From assembly GCA_027604705.1 (NCBI GenBank), contig JADHYV010000006.1, forward strand, positions 372,001 to 436,000: a stretch of 64,000 bases of DNA, read 5' to 3'. This DNA is from Allomyces arbusculus (lineage: Eukaryota > Blastocladiomycota > Blastocladiomycetes > Blastocladiales > Blastocladiaceae). This document shows, piece after piece, positions 10,803 to 22,296 of this stretch. The notes under the pieces were generated by a model. That model did no database searches. It was given only the letters and a program-made list of their open reading frames with translations, and was not told where the DNA came from. How positions within the stretch are numbered: the first letter of the stretch is position 1; the number at the start of each line of letters is the position of its first letter. Both the position numbers and the translations under genes were made by a program.

Positions 10803-11827
10803 GGCTGAAGAAGCGCGGGGACAAGGGTAGGTGCGGCTCGGTCAAGAGAACAAGCTGAGCAGCGTGATGGCGCAGGATGGCCGTGAATTGTCGAATTTTG
10901 CTGAGAGAGTACAAGCACAGGTGCAGCCGGCGGACTGGAGTCGAAATGCGAGCACCACCACTATCGAGAATCGAGACGCTCACAACAGGGGGAGAAAGAG
11001 CATCGCGACACGCGACGGGGGTTGACATTTGTTGGGTGGTTGGCGGTCGCAATCAATCATGTTGTTGTTCGCTCCACCCCATCCATCGCGCGTTTGTGCG
11101 GCAGCACTTTCACCACGGACAAATTTTGGACAGGAGCGAGACGTTATCTACGCCTTATTTATCACGCACCTGCGTTGTTGCTGACACGACATATCAGACA
11201 CTGCCTCGTCTTTGGTGCCGGCACAGGGTTGTGAAAGAAGAAAAACATGAACTTTCCAGTGGCGCGATTTTGAGCTTGCACCAAAGCCCGGATGCGTGAT
11301 TGCGCAGTTGGTATTGGACGCAATGCCAGACTTCAAGCATTCTGTTCGACTGTTCCTCTTTGCCCTGGGTCAAATGGCTGCAGTCTAACCATTTTAGTGT
11401 TTACAGCGCGTCTTTAAGCGCCTTTGTAGCACATGTGCCCGCATGTTGCTACTCAGCGCTCACGCTGGAGCGTGTTAGAGCGCTTTATTGACAAATACAT
11501 TCGATAGACAGACCCGGGCAAGTGAGAATGCGCTGGTTCTCTACGTCAAACGCACGTGCAGGCCCAGCACCATGATTCTGTTGCCGGCGTTCGCCGAGGT
11601 TGCTTCTGTGCACTGTACTTTCTCGTTAACCCCAGCACCTTCACGGCCATCAACCTGCCGCAATGCCGCTCGAGGACCAGCTATTATGTGGATCCGACGT
11701 GTTCGAGCCCAAGTCTGGCCGTCCACGAGCTCCACCAGCTCGCAATCGACCTGGTCGGTCGCCATCTGATCCTGCGGTTGCGGCCACACGCCAAGGAGCA
11801 CGATTACATTTTTCCTGCGCTCTGGAA
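10803..11827. other. Intergenic, weak coding signal only
   Basis: About 1 kb between the divergently placed Asp-rich and ferric reductase genes. A frame at about 11556-11942 is open on the plus strand and another on the minus strand, but neither resembles a family. The region must hold both promoters and possibly an untranslated first exon of the reductase. Confidence 0.4.
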
Positions 11828-13599
11828 ATGTCTCGATCAATGGCGGCAGTCGGCACGCGTAGCGCAAGGACAAACGGAGCCGACAGTGGCAGGCGAACTA
11901 GGCGTTACCTGTATGCATCAAGGACAGCAAATGCACAAGTAACCACGGCCTGTATTCTCGCGACGCTCGCCTGCCCAGTGCACGCGACCGGTGACTCTGC
12001 CTCGACGGGCATCATTCCCGTCTCCAACCCCATTGCGGCGGTTTTGGCGCTGGTCTTGATTGCTATCCTGCTCGCTGCTGCTGCTACGATACGGCTCTTC
12101 ATCCACCGGCTCGCGCCGCGCGGCCATTTGCATGCCGCGCTCAAGTGGCTCTACAATCACCCTGACGCGCGCGACGCGGGCCTCGCAATCATCGTCTACA
12201 TCCCGCTCGTGCTCGTCTTAGTCCTCTCCTCGAGCTACGGGCACGACGTGACCTACAACCGGTTCGCCTGGGTCGCGCTCGCGCACTTTGTCGCGGCCAC
12301 GTTTCTCGGCGGCGCTTTTTCTCCGCTCGCCTGGGTGCTCGACCGGCACACGCTCCTGCGTTATCACGCATTTTTCGCACGCGTCGGCGTCGTGCTGATC
12401 ACGGTTCACATGGCGCTGCACATTCACTTGTGGGAGACCTACGACCTGGTCTCGACGTTTCTTTGGGACCGGGCGAGCATGGTCTATGGCCTGTTTGCGT
12501 GGGTGACTGTCGCCAGCATGGCGCTCTCGTCGCTCCCGTGGGTGCGGCAACGCTTCTACACATTGTTCTTTGTCGCACACCACGTGCTCGTCATGCTCTT
12601 GCTCGCTCTCGTCGTCATGCACCGGCCCGCGACTGTGCCCATGGTCCTCGCCATGGCCGTTTTCCTCGTCGGAAACAAGCTCGCCGTCGCGTACATGGCC
12701 ATGGCGCGCAGTCCGGCGCGGGTCGACGTGCGTGATGCGCCGTATTGGCGCGAGGCTGCTAGCAACGCTCCGGTTGCGCAAAGTCCACGCCCCGCGCACG
12801 CTGGCCGATCACGCGCCCGGTCCACGTGCGACATTCCGCTCCTTTCGCCAACGCAAGCGACGACGCCAGGCGAATCGAGCGCGACATCGTCGTCCGTGGT
12901 CGCGGTGCGTCTGGTCCCCGCCGAATACGCATCGCTCGCGGTCGGTCCTGGCCAAGTCGTGTACCTTGCGGCGCCGCCCGTGCCCATTTTCCACCCATAC
13001 TCGCCGCACGCGCTCACGTCGACGACCTCACTCGTCACCTCCGCATCGTCCTTGGCCAAATCTGGCGGCGCCGAAGTCTGGCTCGACGCGCGGTCCAAGT
13101 TTGCGTCTAGGATCCGCGCGTCCGAGCGCGTGTTTGCGATCGTTCCACCAGCACCACAGCCTGTGCCGGTGGCTGAATTCGACGACGTGTGGTTTGTTGC
13201 CGGCGGGATGGGGATCACGCCGGTCGTAGCGTGGCTCGAGGCGATGAAGGGCCGCGAGACGCGCGTGACGGTTCTGTGGGTTGTGCACGAGGACCGCGGG
13301 GAAATGGTCGATTGGGTCGGGTATCGTCGCAGCGTGCCCGGGTTGAAGGTCAAAGTGTTCACGACGGGTGGAGAAGGTGGGAAACGGCCCGATTGGGAGG
13401 TGGAAGTACCGAAAGACATGGTGAGCGACATGTCGTTTGCGTTTGGTACGGGTGGCTGGTTTCAAGCGACGCGGACAGCATTTTGACTGACGAAATGCGT
13501 GGTTATGATTGCATAGTGTGCGGACCGCCGGCCCTTTGTGCGGCCGTGCGCAAGCTTGACCGGCCGTGGTGGATTCATGTGGAGGCGTTTGGTTGGTAA
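11828..13599 (+). CDS. FRE/NOX-type ferric reductase transmembrane protein
   Basis: Two exons (11828-13445 and 13517-13599) encode about 566 residues. The family moves electrons from cytosolic NADPH through FAD and two b-hemes across a membrane to ferric or cupric ions. A possible signal or anchor precedes TM helices from AAVLALVLIAILLAAAATI onward. Both heme-ligand helices are visible, each with His pairs 13 residues apart: YH...ITVH and AHH...VVMH. The FAD motif is HPYSPH. NADPH-binding blocks are AGGMGITP and, across the intron, FVCGPPALCAAV, ending VEAFGW like the family's last strand. The 71-nt intron (GTACGG...CATAG) was chosen because it alone restores CGPP directly after MSFAF. The start is uncertain: ATGs at 11663 and 11840 are also in frame. 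Confidence 0.85.
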
Positions 13600-15277
13600 G
13601 TCAGCGCTCGAGCTCTTGTCCCCACCTCCAAATGCACCCTCGCGTCGATTCCCTGTAACTTCCCCCCGGATCATTCCTTGCGTTACCCTTGCCGCGGCCG
13701 AACACGTCGCGTCCTCCCCATTTACGTGTGCTTGTCTGAAACATATTGCTGCGTTCTGAGTCCGGTTTGGCCAGTGTTTAGTCGCGAAAGGAAGTCGACT
13801 TCACTCAGTCCCACAGACGCTCAGTTTTCTTCATGCCATCTCCTAAATATGTCTGTGGTCTCACAAACAGCAGCAGAGCCACATAGTGACTGTGCTACAT
13901 CCAAGTTGATTTGTTGCGATTTGCAGTCGAAGCAGCATCGTCACTATCGGTGCATTGCATGATAGATCGCCAAAAGACACTGGGATGGCGGCTCCGATGC
14001 GTTCGAAGAGGCGAGAATTACGAGCGCGGCAGCACAACTGACCAACATGACAGCAGCATGTACCACTGGCGAACCGCGAGATCTATCGCCGCCAAGCACT
14101 GGGGCCGACATACTAAATGGCATCCAAGAGAAGTTTTCCCCAGTTGTGGCGAAGTGTAAACCGAAATCTCATCTAATTCACATGGAAGAAAATGGACAAA
14201 TATTGAACGACGTAGTGTTGGAACAATACAATCGTGGACGCGTGTTGGTGCAGCTGGTGGGGCCGGTCGATGTGGAGTGCTCAGCCGAGGCCTTGGAAAC
14301 TTGCGAGATGGCGGTCGTTCACGGCTGGCAAGGCGTGTGCGCGCTGGTCGTGGAGAAATCAGGGGAGAAAGGGCGAGGACGGCTTGGCATGGACTTCACA
14401 CGTTTTGACTGGGGGAGGGGAGAGATGCCGTCGTCGTGGCCGCAACCAGGGCGACGGTCCACTTCTACGATACTCTTGTTCCATTGTTCCGCGACGTTCA
14501 CTTGGGGCTGGGCGCTGCGCGTTCAGCTTTGTCTCTATCTGTAAATATGCAGTACTTACATTTTTGTTAACTGCTGCTCCAGATTTGTATTGGGAGGTCT
14601 TCGAGCCAAGCTGTCGAGTTTGATCCATCACTAGAACAAATTGTGGCATTCTGCAAACGGTCAGATCTGCCCAGAAACGCGTCTCGTTCACATCCGCTGT
14701 TCGGACTCTTGCAAACAGCCTTATCTCACGCACGGCACGGCGGTTACTTTCCCCACGGGAGAGCGTGTCGCTTCGGGTCTAATTGATTGTGGAAGGCTGC
14801 AAACATCGTGGTCCGCCGCGCTACTGCCAGCCTGCTTTGACACGGCGGTATGCGGAAGCCAATTTGAATTTGATGCGAAAGCAATCGCGACACGAATCAG
14901 ACGTGTTAGTGTGTGTCGTGGCGCGTTTGGAATGTGTGATCTGAATCGAATCTCGCGGACCTGACCTGCTCAACGCTCGCGATTGTTCTGGTCATCGTGC
15001 GTTTTGGTGCGTGCCTTTTGGTGTCTAAACTCAGAGCGGCCCTGCATCGGCGCCGCCACCTGCGACCCCGCTCAGAAAGACCAGTCAAAGACAATCGTGC
15101 TCATGTTGTACTTGCGTAAACACTTGGCGCACGCGCCCACGCCTTCTCGACCGCGCGCGCGCCAATTCATCAGGTCAACATTATCACCAACCCGGTCCAC
15201 TTGCCGCGCAACACGTAGCCAGCAAACCAAACCGACCGATCGACCGCGCACCGTGCCGCGCCGTGGAACGGACCGAC
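13600..15277. other. Intergenic, no convincing gene
   Basis: About 1.7 kb between the 3' ends of the ferric reductase and the small hydrophilic-protein gene. A 165-codon frame from 14047 is the longest with an ATG; it has no recognisable motif and an irregular composition, so it is not called. No RNA gene or transposon seen. Confidence 0.45.
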
Positions 15278-15803
15278 TCACAGCTCATCGTCGTCGTCCT
15301 GCTCCATCTCGGCCAGCTCCTCCTGCGTGTGCGCCTGGAACGGGCCCTTCTGCTTCTTGCCCTTGGTCGAACCGCCGGCTCCGCCGGCCGAGTGCGTCTG
15401 CGCGTGCGACTTCTGCTGCTGCTGTTGCTGGTGGCCGCCGCCCTCCATCTCGGCGAGCTCGCTCTGCGAGTGCGCCTGCGCGTGGTGCGAGGTGCCGCCC
15501 GCATGCTTGCCGGAGATCGGGCCTGACGAGGCCTCTTCCTCAGGGCTCACTAAAAATGGGGATGGGGTGTGAGATCGGACGGTCAAGTCATCGCTCTCGA
15601 CCTATATGCTCGAAACGCCGCTCGAGACGGTGCGTACCGTTCGGGTACTCGCCGGTCCGCTGGAAGTGCAGCTCGGCCGCCATCTCGGCCGCATGCAGCC
15701 GCGACTCGTGCGAGAGCGACTCGCGGTGCGCGGCGGCCAGATACGACCGCTCCTGCCGCGCCTCGTGCGTGTCGGCCTTGACGTGGTCGCCCGAAATCGA
15801 CAT
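15278..15803 (-). CDS. Small hydrophilic protein with ELAEME repeats, function unknown
   Basis: Two exons (15803-15638 and 15549-15278; intron GTACGC...TTTTTAG, phase 1) give 145 residues. Exon 1 is His/Glu/Ala-rich and helical (ESLSHESRLHAAEMAAELH). Exon 2 is disordered and contains a doubled module: QAHSQSELAEMEGG and QAHTQEELAEMEQD, with a poly-Gln run and a Lys-rich stretch between, ending DDDDEL. There is no signal peptide or membrane segment. The composition resembles stress-type hydrophilins, which is inference only; no family is recognised. The terminal codons overlap a perfect GTGAGT donor sequence, so a further exon replacing the last residue cannot be excluded. Confidence 0.65.
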
Positions 15804-16379
15804 GGTGGTGCGTTGGTGGGGTGCGGGGGATGCGGGGGGTATCGCGGGTGCGGGTTGGGAGAGAGAGGGAGAGAGAGCGAGGGCGCGACGGACGAGCGAG
15901 GGAGGGAGCCGGGCGAGGGCGCCCGCAGCGGACCGACACGCGGGGATGGCGCGACGTGGCACGCCGACGTTGCGCGCGTGTGGTGGCCGACGCGCACGCG
16001 GTGCAGCGATTCAGCGCGGCGTCGTGTGTGGTGCGCGGCGCGCGCGGATCAAGCGGCCGAACGAACGCGACCGGGACTGGCGCAGCCGCCCGCACGCCGC
16101 TTGGCCGGCATGTCTCAGCCGTCCGCGAGAGACGCGCCGAGATGATCGCGCGGAGCCTCGCCACACACGTGCATGTCACGACTGTCACTCGACCGCATCG
16201 GCCGACCCGCCAACGCCGCTCCACTCCACAACGTCAACGGCAAGGAAATTATTCACGGCGGCCAAGTCGACGACGACATAACCACTACGACTGCAAGCGC
16301 CCACGCGCGCGAGACTACCAGCAACTCAGCACTGCAAGGCCGTCACGCACTCGCGACCGGCCGACCACCAGCTGCCGCG
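15804..16379. promoter_or_regulatory. Divergent promoter region, small hydrophilic gene and acid phosphatase
   Basis: A 576-bp head-to-head gap, very GC-rich and with purine-rich GAGAG runs near 15860-15885. No TATA box seen. In-frame ATG 16173 lies inside it and could extend the phosphatase N-terminus. Confidence 0.4.
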
Positions 16380-18338
16380 ATGCCGACCACGATCAACAGA
16401 GGCCACGTCGTTCGCGCCGTCGTCTTTGCCGCGGTCGCATGGGCACTCTCCACGCACGTGCTCGTCATCACGCCCGCCGGACAGGGACTCGGCACCGTCG
16501 TGCAGCGATGGCGGCCCGGCGCGCTCGAGATCGTGCTCAGCAACGAAGTCGAGAAGGCTGCACCTGCACTCGCATCCACGGCGACCGCAGCAGCACCGGC
16601 AACGGCACCATCAACGACGACGACGACGACAATCACGACCGCGGCATCAACAACTACGTCGGCACCGACTGCACCCGTCAAGCCCGCCGCCAAGCCGAAA
16701 CTAGTCGAGGACTTGGTGAGCAAAGGCCGCGTCTCGCGCGTGCCGTGGGCCTACTGCGAGGCCAACATGGAATTTCCGGACCCGCTCGTTCTGCCTGAGT
16801 TTGTAACGCTGGTAAATTGGACTTGGATTGTTACTTCTTCATTCGCGCGCGATGCATCCTCAGTCAGTGTCAGTTGACCACCAAAACTTTGCAAATGGCC
16901 CCATCTAGCAAGACCAATACGAACTGCACAGCGTCAAGGTGTTTGTGCGGCACGGTGCGTCCCCTCTGCACGCGCCGACCATCCTCATCCAATCCGGTCC
17001 TCGCTCATGCCAGTTTCACCTCACCAGGCGACCGCACTCCGACCACCTGGCCCGCCAGCATGCGCCTGGCCGCGACCAACCAGACGGTCCCCGACACGCT
17101 GCCCATTTGGTCCGGGTGCGACCCCGTCGCGCAGCCGTCGCGGTTCAAGCTCAAGACCTACCCGGACCCGCACTGGGCCGGCGACTGCGTTCTCGGGCAA
17201 CTCACGTCCGTCGGCGCGCGGCAACTGCGTCGACTCGGGCAAGTCCTGCGTCGACGGTACCCAGCGCTCGTCGCGAAGAACGCGACCACGTTCCGCAGTA
17301 CCGATTTCAAGTACGTTTGCCCCATCCTCTTCTCTTCGCGCGGAAGACTGCGATTGACACGTGTGGTGGGTGGCTAGTCGCACGATTGCGTCTGCATGGC
17401 ACCTCGCCCAGGGCCTCCTGCACGACGCCACATTCGATCCGGCCCGGATCGAGTCGCTGCACCCGAAACTGGACGTGTTGTCGCTCGCATCGAACCCGAA
17501 TCTGACGCGGTCGGTCTTTGACGACTTCACGCTCGACGGCGTGCCGGCCGCGGACCTCGCAAGGCTCGTGGCCGTGCCGGACGGGACCGCAACCGTCTGG
17601 GCCGCTTCGAAAGTGTTTGACGTGCTCGCGGCGAGCGCGTGCCATGGCCTTGATGTAGAATTTGCCGTGCGTGACGGCGCAGGCGCGAGCGATGCGGCAA
17701 GTACTTCCTCGGCCCCGGCGTCGTCGACGGAATCGGTTTCTTCGACGACGACGGCACGGCTGAACCGACGCGCGGCGATTTCCACCGACGCCGACGCGGC
17801 ACCGACGCCCGTCAGAACCACCATGACCGACGCACCCGTCGCGTCTCCGACCAACGCGACCGCCGCGTTCTCGACCAATGCGACCGCCGCGACCTCGTCC
17901 ACCACCACCTCTCCCACCCCCACATTCGAACCCTGGTCCGCGACCACCGGCCCCGGTCTTAACCTGACCCGATGGGCGAACCGGCAATTCAGCCACGTGC
18001 ACGCCGACTTTATCGCCGCATTTGGCACGCGGCTCCTGCACACCCTCGTCGTCCCGGCCTCGCCGCACCCCGGGCTTGCCATTTACGCAACGCACGACAC
18101 GACCTTGGGCGTGCTGTTACGCGCGCTCGACGTGGACGTATCGGCGTGGCCGCCGTACGCGAGCCATGTGGTGATCGAGGAGTGGCGCGATGCGGCCACG
18201 GGATGGCGGGAGTTTCGGGTGCTGTATAATGGGAAGGATGTGTGTGCGTTGGCGGCAGTGGGTGGGGAGGGGAAGGGTCGGGGAGCATGTGCGGTGTTGA
18301 GGAGGATGGCGGCGGTCGCGGATGCGGGGAGGGGGTGA
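16380..18338 (+). CDS. Histidine acid phosphatase family protein, type II membrane
   Basis: Four exons (16380-16802, 16909-16954, 17028-17310, 17378-18338) encode 570 residues. The histidine acid phosphatase branch hydrolyses phosphomonoesters through a phospho-His intermediate. The catalytic motif RHGDRTP is formed exactly across the second intron (CGG CAC G then GC GAC CGC), preceded by ELHSVKVFV. STDFNRT and the distal HDTTLGVLL, with the second catalytic His and the acid Asp, complete the site. A single hydrophobic segment near residues 11-33 (VRAVVFAAVAWALSTHVLVI) suggests a signal anchor facing the secretory lumen, as in PXYLP1-like Golgi enzymes. A long Ala/Thr insertion (around 17690-17930) separates the two halves and is lineage-specific. 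A donor at 16812 would also keep frame. The substrate cannot be told. Confidence 0.88.
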
Positions 18339-18907
18339 CATGTACACATGGGATGCACGGTTGCGCGATTGGGAGTGTGGTGTCAAGCTCTGGCCGAAAT
18401 GTCAGACTCGTTCCAGCCCGAGGTAGAGCCGAAGCATGCTGATCGAATGTCGAGGTTCGTGAGTCAGAGAAGCGAGGATGGCGCGTGTCCGATGCTGCAT
18501 CGTGCTACGCGGTGCGGAGGTCATGGAGACACTTGCTTGGGTGGACAAATGAGAGGAACTCAGGCGCGCGCGAGCGCGGCTACTCTTCTTGTGTGACCCT
18601 CTCGATTCGAACGGGAGCGATCACGTCGTGCAACGCCAGCACCAAGTCCCATCTTCTCCGAACCATGTCGGTCATCCATTTCGTGTCTGCTCAAAGGTTT
18701 TGCCGTGTGATGTCCCGCCTTCGCCTTCGACCGTGAGATCGCCTCAGTGCTCTTCTTCTCGTTAGTGGATGGATTTGCTAACTTGCGTATGCAAGATGTT
18801 GTTTCAGAGAAGCAGCCAGCGCGCAATCGCCCTACAAAAGCGCTGTTGATGGCCACCATTTTTTCATTCAGCATCGCCTGACCATTTCAGCATGCAGAGG
18901 TAAATGA
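18339..18907. other. Intergenic, nothing seen
   Basis: About 570 bp between the acid phosphatase and gene B. It should hold the gene B promoter. No coding frame or RNA gene recognised. Confidence 0.5.
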
Positions 18908-21091
18908 ATGTCGACTCTGCATCGTTCGTTGTTATCATTACGAACCGCGAGTGTCAAAACCAGTTGGGGTGGGCAGCAACTTCCACGTCATCAGATGCAA
19001 CAGAACGTGGACTCTCCTCATGGCGTTCGACAACTACCGCGGCCAGCGTCGTCGACAACCATCATGACACCTCGCACTACCAGCATCGTTCCTGTCACTC
19101 GTTTCGTTCTCCTTGGCCCTGTGCAGTCTGGCAAGACGCAGCTTATCAAGTTCCTTGCTGATCACGCAGCCGACTTTGTCCCGATTCACCCGCTGATCGT
19201 TGGCGATGATGTGAACGCGTGCACCGAGGCCGCGACGCTGCACCGGATGCATTTCGACCCAGCTTGCCTTCGTCGCACACTGTCACGCAATGGCAGCCCG
19301 CCGCACCCGCTCAGCAAGTGGGTTGACATGACGCTGACCATGGTCCAGGCGAGTGGTGAGGACCCGGGGCAAGCCTTACTTGATATTTTCGACCCGCTGC
19401 CCGGTCGATACTTGCTTCACGCTCCAGCTGAGCCTGCAGAGAGACGTCAACACTTACTTGAAATCATTGACACGGCGGGATTTGGTTCCTTGGACGATCC
19501 GCTGCTCAAAATGCGACTGGACGACCTTCGCACAGTGATGGACGGTGTCGGCGATGTTCACGCGGTTGTTGTTGTGTTCCGGTATTCATGCGAACCCAGG
19601 TCGCTCACATCCACGTTGCTCGACTCTCTTGAACCCTATCTTGCTTTGCTCTCGTCACTGTGCTCGCATATCATTGTTGTCCACTCGCACTACGTCCCGC
19701 AATCCGCCATCGTTGCTGGCAAGTCGTACTTGAATCTGTCGGACCATGTGGCTGCCTTCGACGCTTGGCTCCACAAGCAAGCGTTTGGTCGGGACCTCAC
19801 TGTTGCGCATCTTGCCATGAACAACAAGTTGCCCATGCTGCGAACGTGCCCTGTTCAGGACGCGTTCTGTTTCCAGCAGCTTGATTTGCTGCTGCGGACG
19901 GTCATTCAAGTTAGTGGCAGAGTCGATGGTGATACCTTGGCGTCACAGAGCCTCTATGGGCGCACTCAGCTGACGCGCTGGTCAAGCCATGCTCCGTCAT
20001 TTGTCACTGCACTGCAGTCCGACTCCACAACGTTACACCCTTCGTCTCTTGGTGGGGACGGTCAAGACATTTTCACTGCAGATCGTGTCGAGGGAGAAAT
20101 TCCTGCACCCGCTCGGTTGGAGGTCATGCCAATCAAATCTTATCGGGGACCTGTCGCTCTACGGTCCCATGGTGGGGTCTATTTGTGCTATGGCCCCGCC
20201 GATCTGAAGAAAAAGCGGGCGCGATTCGGGCTCTTCAAGCGCACACCAAGCGATTCGATGAACGAGGACGGCTTGCAGCAGCAGCAACTCCTGCACGTCA
20301 CCTGTCTAGCACCAGACGACTGGCATATCTGGCCGCAGAACAACATCACGACAGGATCAGACGTGTTGTTACCGCAATCGATCAGCTATCATCTTGTCCT
20401 GCCCTCGGACAGTGATGGTCGTATTGCCATATTGAGCCAGACTTGGAGCTTCATGGAACCGATCCGGGAGTCGAATGGCGGCATCTCGATGAGCTTTGCT
20501 GCCCAGTACTCGGTGGACAAGTCATTTGAACTGTTCCATTACGACAAGATGGGCCGTCGCGTCCTCGATTCGCTACCCGCGACGTTTTGGCGCCGCCCGA
20601 TCCGCTTGCTCAATTATCACGCCAACGTGTTTCTTCATGCTCCATCGCTTACAATGCAGCCAGTTCATTTGGCCTCTCCCATGGACCCAGCCTACGTATG
20701 GGCGCTAGAACCGCATCCAGGCGGCTGTGGAACAATGCGGATCAAATGCGTCTCCCTCAATTTGTGGATTACTGTTGCCGTGCCTCATGAGGAGATTGAG
20801 TTGACGCCAGTGGAGGCTGATGCAGCCATGTTCTGGACCATGCTCTTGACATCGCCGCACGGTGTGGGGTTTTTGCTGGCGGGACCGGCCAAGCTCGTGG
20901 AGCATTTCACTGCCTCATGGCCGCTGACGGAATCACGCAGGAAATTGTTGGGAGTCGTCCAAGATCCGGACAGGGGGCTCGTGCTTGGTCTTCATGAATT
21001 GTGGCCATCTGGCATCTTCTCTGATCGCTCTTTGCAAACGAGGGGGGGACGGGCTTGTCAGTTTGAGTTGGTGGCGGTTCCAATGGAATAG
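18908..21091 (+). CDS. GTPase-like protein B with C-terminal beta-rich (trefoil-like) domain
   Basis: An intronless 727-residue frame. The first 60 residues are basic and Ser/Thr-rich. The nucleotide-binding fold follows: G1 GPVQSGKT at about 70-77, candidate G2 Thr in NACT, G3 DTAG after LEII, a G4 position reading IIVVHSHY, then the family motifs AGKSYLNLSDH and DAFCFQQL. Residues about 400-727 form a region absent from A and C, with repeated short strands such as GPVALRSHGGVYLCYG, RPIRLLNYHANVFLHAP and MRIKCVSLNLWITVAV. The pattern of a strand, a Gly or His turn and a YL or VFL strand suggests one or two beta-trefoil or fascin-like units; this is inference. B lacks the phase-2 intron shared by A and C, so it either lost it or passed through an RNA intermediate. 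An ATG at 18904 is out of frame. Confidence 0.85.
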   Translation: MSTLHRSLLSLRTASVKTSWGGQQLPRHQMQQNVDSPHGVRQLPRPASSTTIMTPRTTSIVPVTRFVLLGPVQSGKTQLIKFLADHAADFVPIHPLIVGDDVNACTEAATLHRMHFDPACLRRTLSRNGSPPHPLSKWVDMTLTMVQASGEDPGQALLDIFDPLPGRYLLHAPAEPAERRQHLLEIIDTAGFGSLDDPLLKMRLDDLRTVMDGVGDVHAVVVVFRYSCEPRSLTSTLLDSLEPYLALLSSLCSHIIVVHSHYVPQSAIVAGKSYLNLSDHVAAFDAWLHKQAFGRDLTVAHLAMNNKLPMLRTCPVQDAFCFQQLDLLLRTVIQVSGRVDGDTLASQSLYGRTQLTRWSSHAPSFVTALQSDSTTLHPSSLGGDGQDIFTADRVEGEIPAPARLEVMPIKSYRGPVALRSHGGVYLCYGPADLKKKRARFGLFKRTPSDSMNEDGLQQQQLLHVTCLAPDDWHIWPQNNITTGSDVLLPQSISYHLVLPSDSDGRIAILSQTWSFMEPIRESNGGISMSFAAQYSVDKSFELFHYDKMGRRVLDSLPATFWRRPIRLLNYHANVFLHAPSLTMQPVHLASPMDPAYVWALEPHPGGCGTMRIKCVSLNLWITVAVPHEEIELTPVEADAAMFWTMLLTSPHGVGFLLAGPAKLVEHFTASWPLTESRRKLLGVVQDPDRGLVLGLHELWPSGIFSDRSLQTRGGRACQFELVAVPME

Positions 21092-22296
21092 ACGTTTCGG
21101 CTGTTGCTATTAGAATCTATAGATGCCCACTAATCCAAGGCTGCAGCTCATAGAGTACATTTACTTGCTGAACGTGACATCAGTCAACAGGTGATGTTAT
21201 CCCAGAAACGCTTGACAGCAAGAACTGGTATTCCGGTGCCACCAGCTCGGACGCATGTGGGCGAGCAGGTCCCCTCGCGCTCACTCCCGCGTCCACAACG
21301 ATCGAGTTGGGGTTGCAGTTGCACCCACCACGACCGAGTCGGAACCACCACCATCAGTCAACGTGAGCAACGCGACGATGCGCCCTGGTTGAAGCGATGC
21401 ATCCTGGTCGCACCTGCGGCTTTGCGCGCCGTCGCGCTCGCGTCGCGTTGAGTCGCGCGAGGGTTTTGTTCCCGTTGTTCTCTTTGTTCAGAAATCCAGT
21501 GCAGCCTGCGCCTGTCGCGGTCTGCAGTCGCCGCCATTCGACTATGGGCTCTGTAGCCGGCTCTGCACCATATCAGTCCACTTGCTTGAAGGGCTTAGGC
21601 GCGCAATTAAGACAAGAAATCGTCGTCCGTCAATGAATGGACGGCTACAGCGAGCATCCGAATGCACAGGTTGGACGACCGCGGATGCTTGCTGACTGGC
21701 GAAGCTCTCCGCTCCGGCCATGAGCGCACTCGCGCTGCAGGATGCATTCCAGGAGGGGACGCGGGAGGTCGCACATCCGTTCTCTCGCGTTCCGGCATGA
21801 GCCGTGACCGAGGATCCCCGTGGCCACATTTAAGTCAACCTCGATGCTTGGCATGTTGCCCGCGTTGTTTCACGTGGAACTGAAGGCAGGGCAGGCACTG
21901 TGCTGAAATTGGGAGCAACATCAGGTCAAATCGTTCTCGAAGACGAGCAAGCCACCTGCACGCCAATGCAACTCCGTCGCCACATCGACGCCACTTTCCG
22001 AACAGCTGGAGCGTTGAGTTCCTCGTTTCGACTCTCGTCCTCCTCCAAACTCCTCCAGCGTTCCAATCCCGGTGCCGTGCCCGTATCCACACCGGACAGT
22101 CTTGGCACCACCTCAAACGCGCTGTTGCACCTGCTGCAAGTCGCTGCAACTCCTGCGCCGCATACCTACCGCCCGAGTATTCGATCGCACCTCCCTGCTC
22201 TCGCGTCACGTCCGCGCCAGACCGGCCGACCATAAAAGCCCACGCCTGCCCGCGTTCGGAACTCCGCAACCACCAACCACCAATCAACCACCATTC
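21092..22296. other. Intergenic, no gene; promoter of the stomatin gene at its right end
   Basis: About 1.2 kb. Open frames on both strands near 21835-22500 are composition artefacts. A CCATAAAAG sequence at about 22231-22239, some 60 bp before the stomatin ATG, is a candidate TATA-like element. Confidence 0.4.

Noticed and set aside
11541-11942. Overlapping 110-128 codon frames on both strands upstream of the ferric reductase
   Set aside because: Neither strand has a recognisable family or splice support; more likely 5' flanking DNA of the reductase.
14047-14544. 165-codon plus-strand frame between the ferric reductase and the small hydrophilic gene
   Set aside because: It has an ATG and some protein-like stretches but no motif, no relatives I recognise and an irregular tail; not enough to call a gene.
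15278-15803. Relation of the small hydrophilic protein to fungal conidiation proteins Con-6 or Con-10
   Set aside because: Only the general hydrophilic composition is similar; the KGG and NPNVSEEAK repeats of those families are absent.
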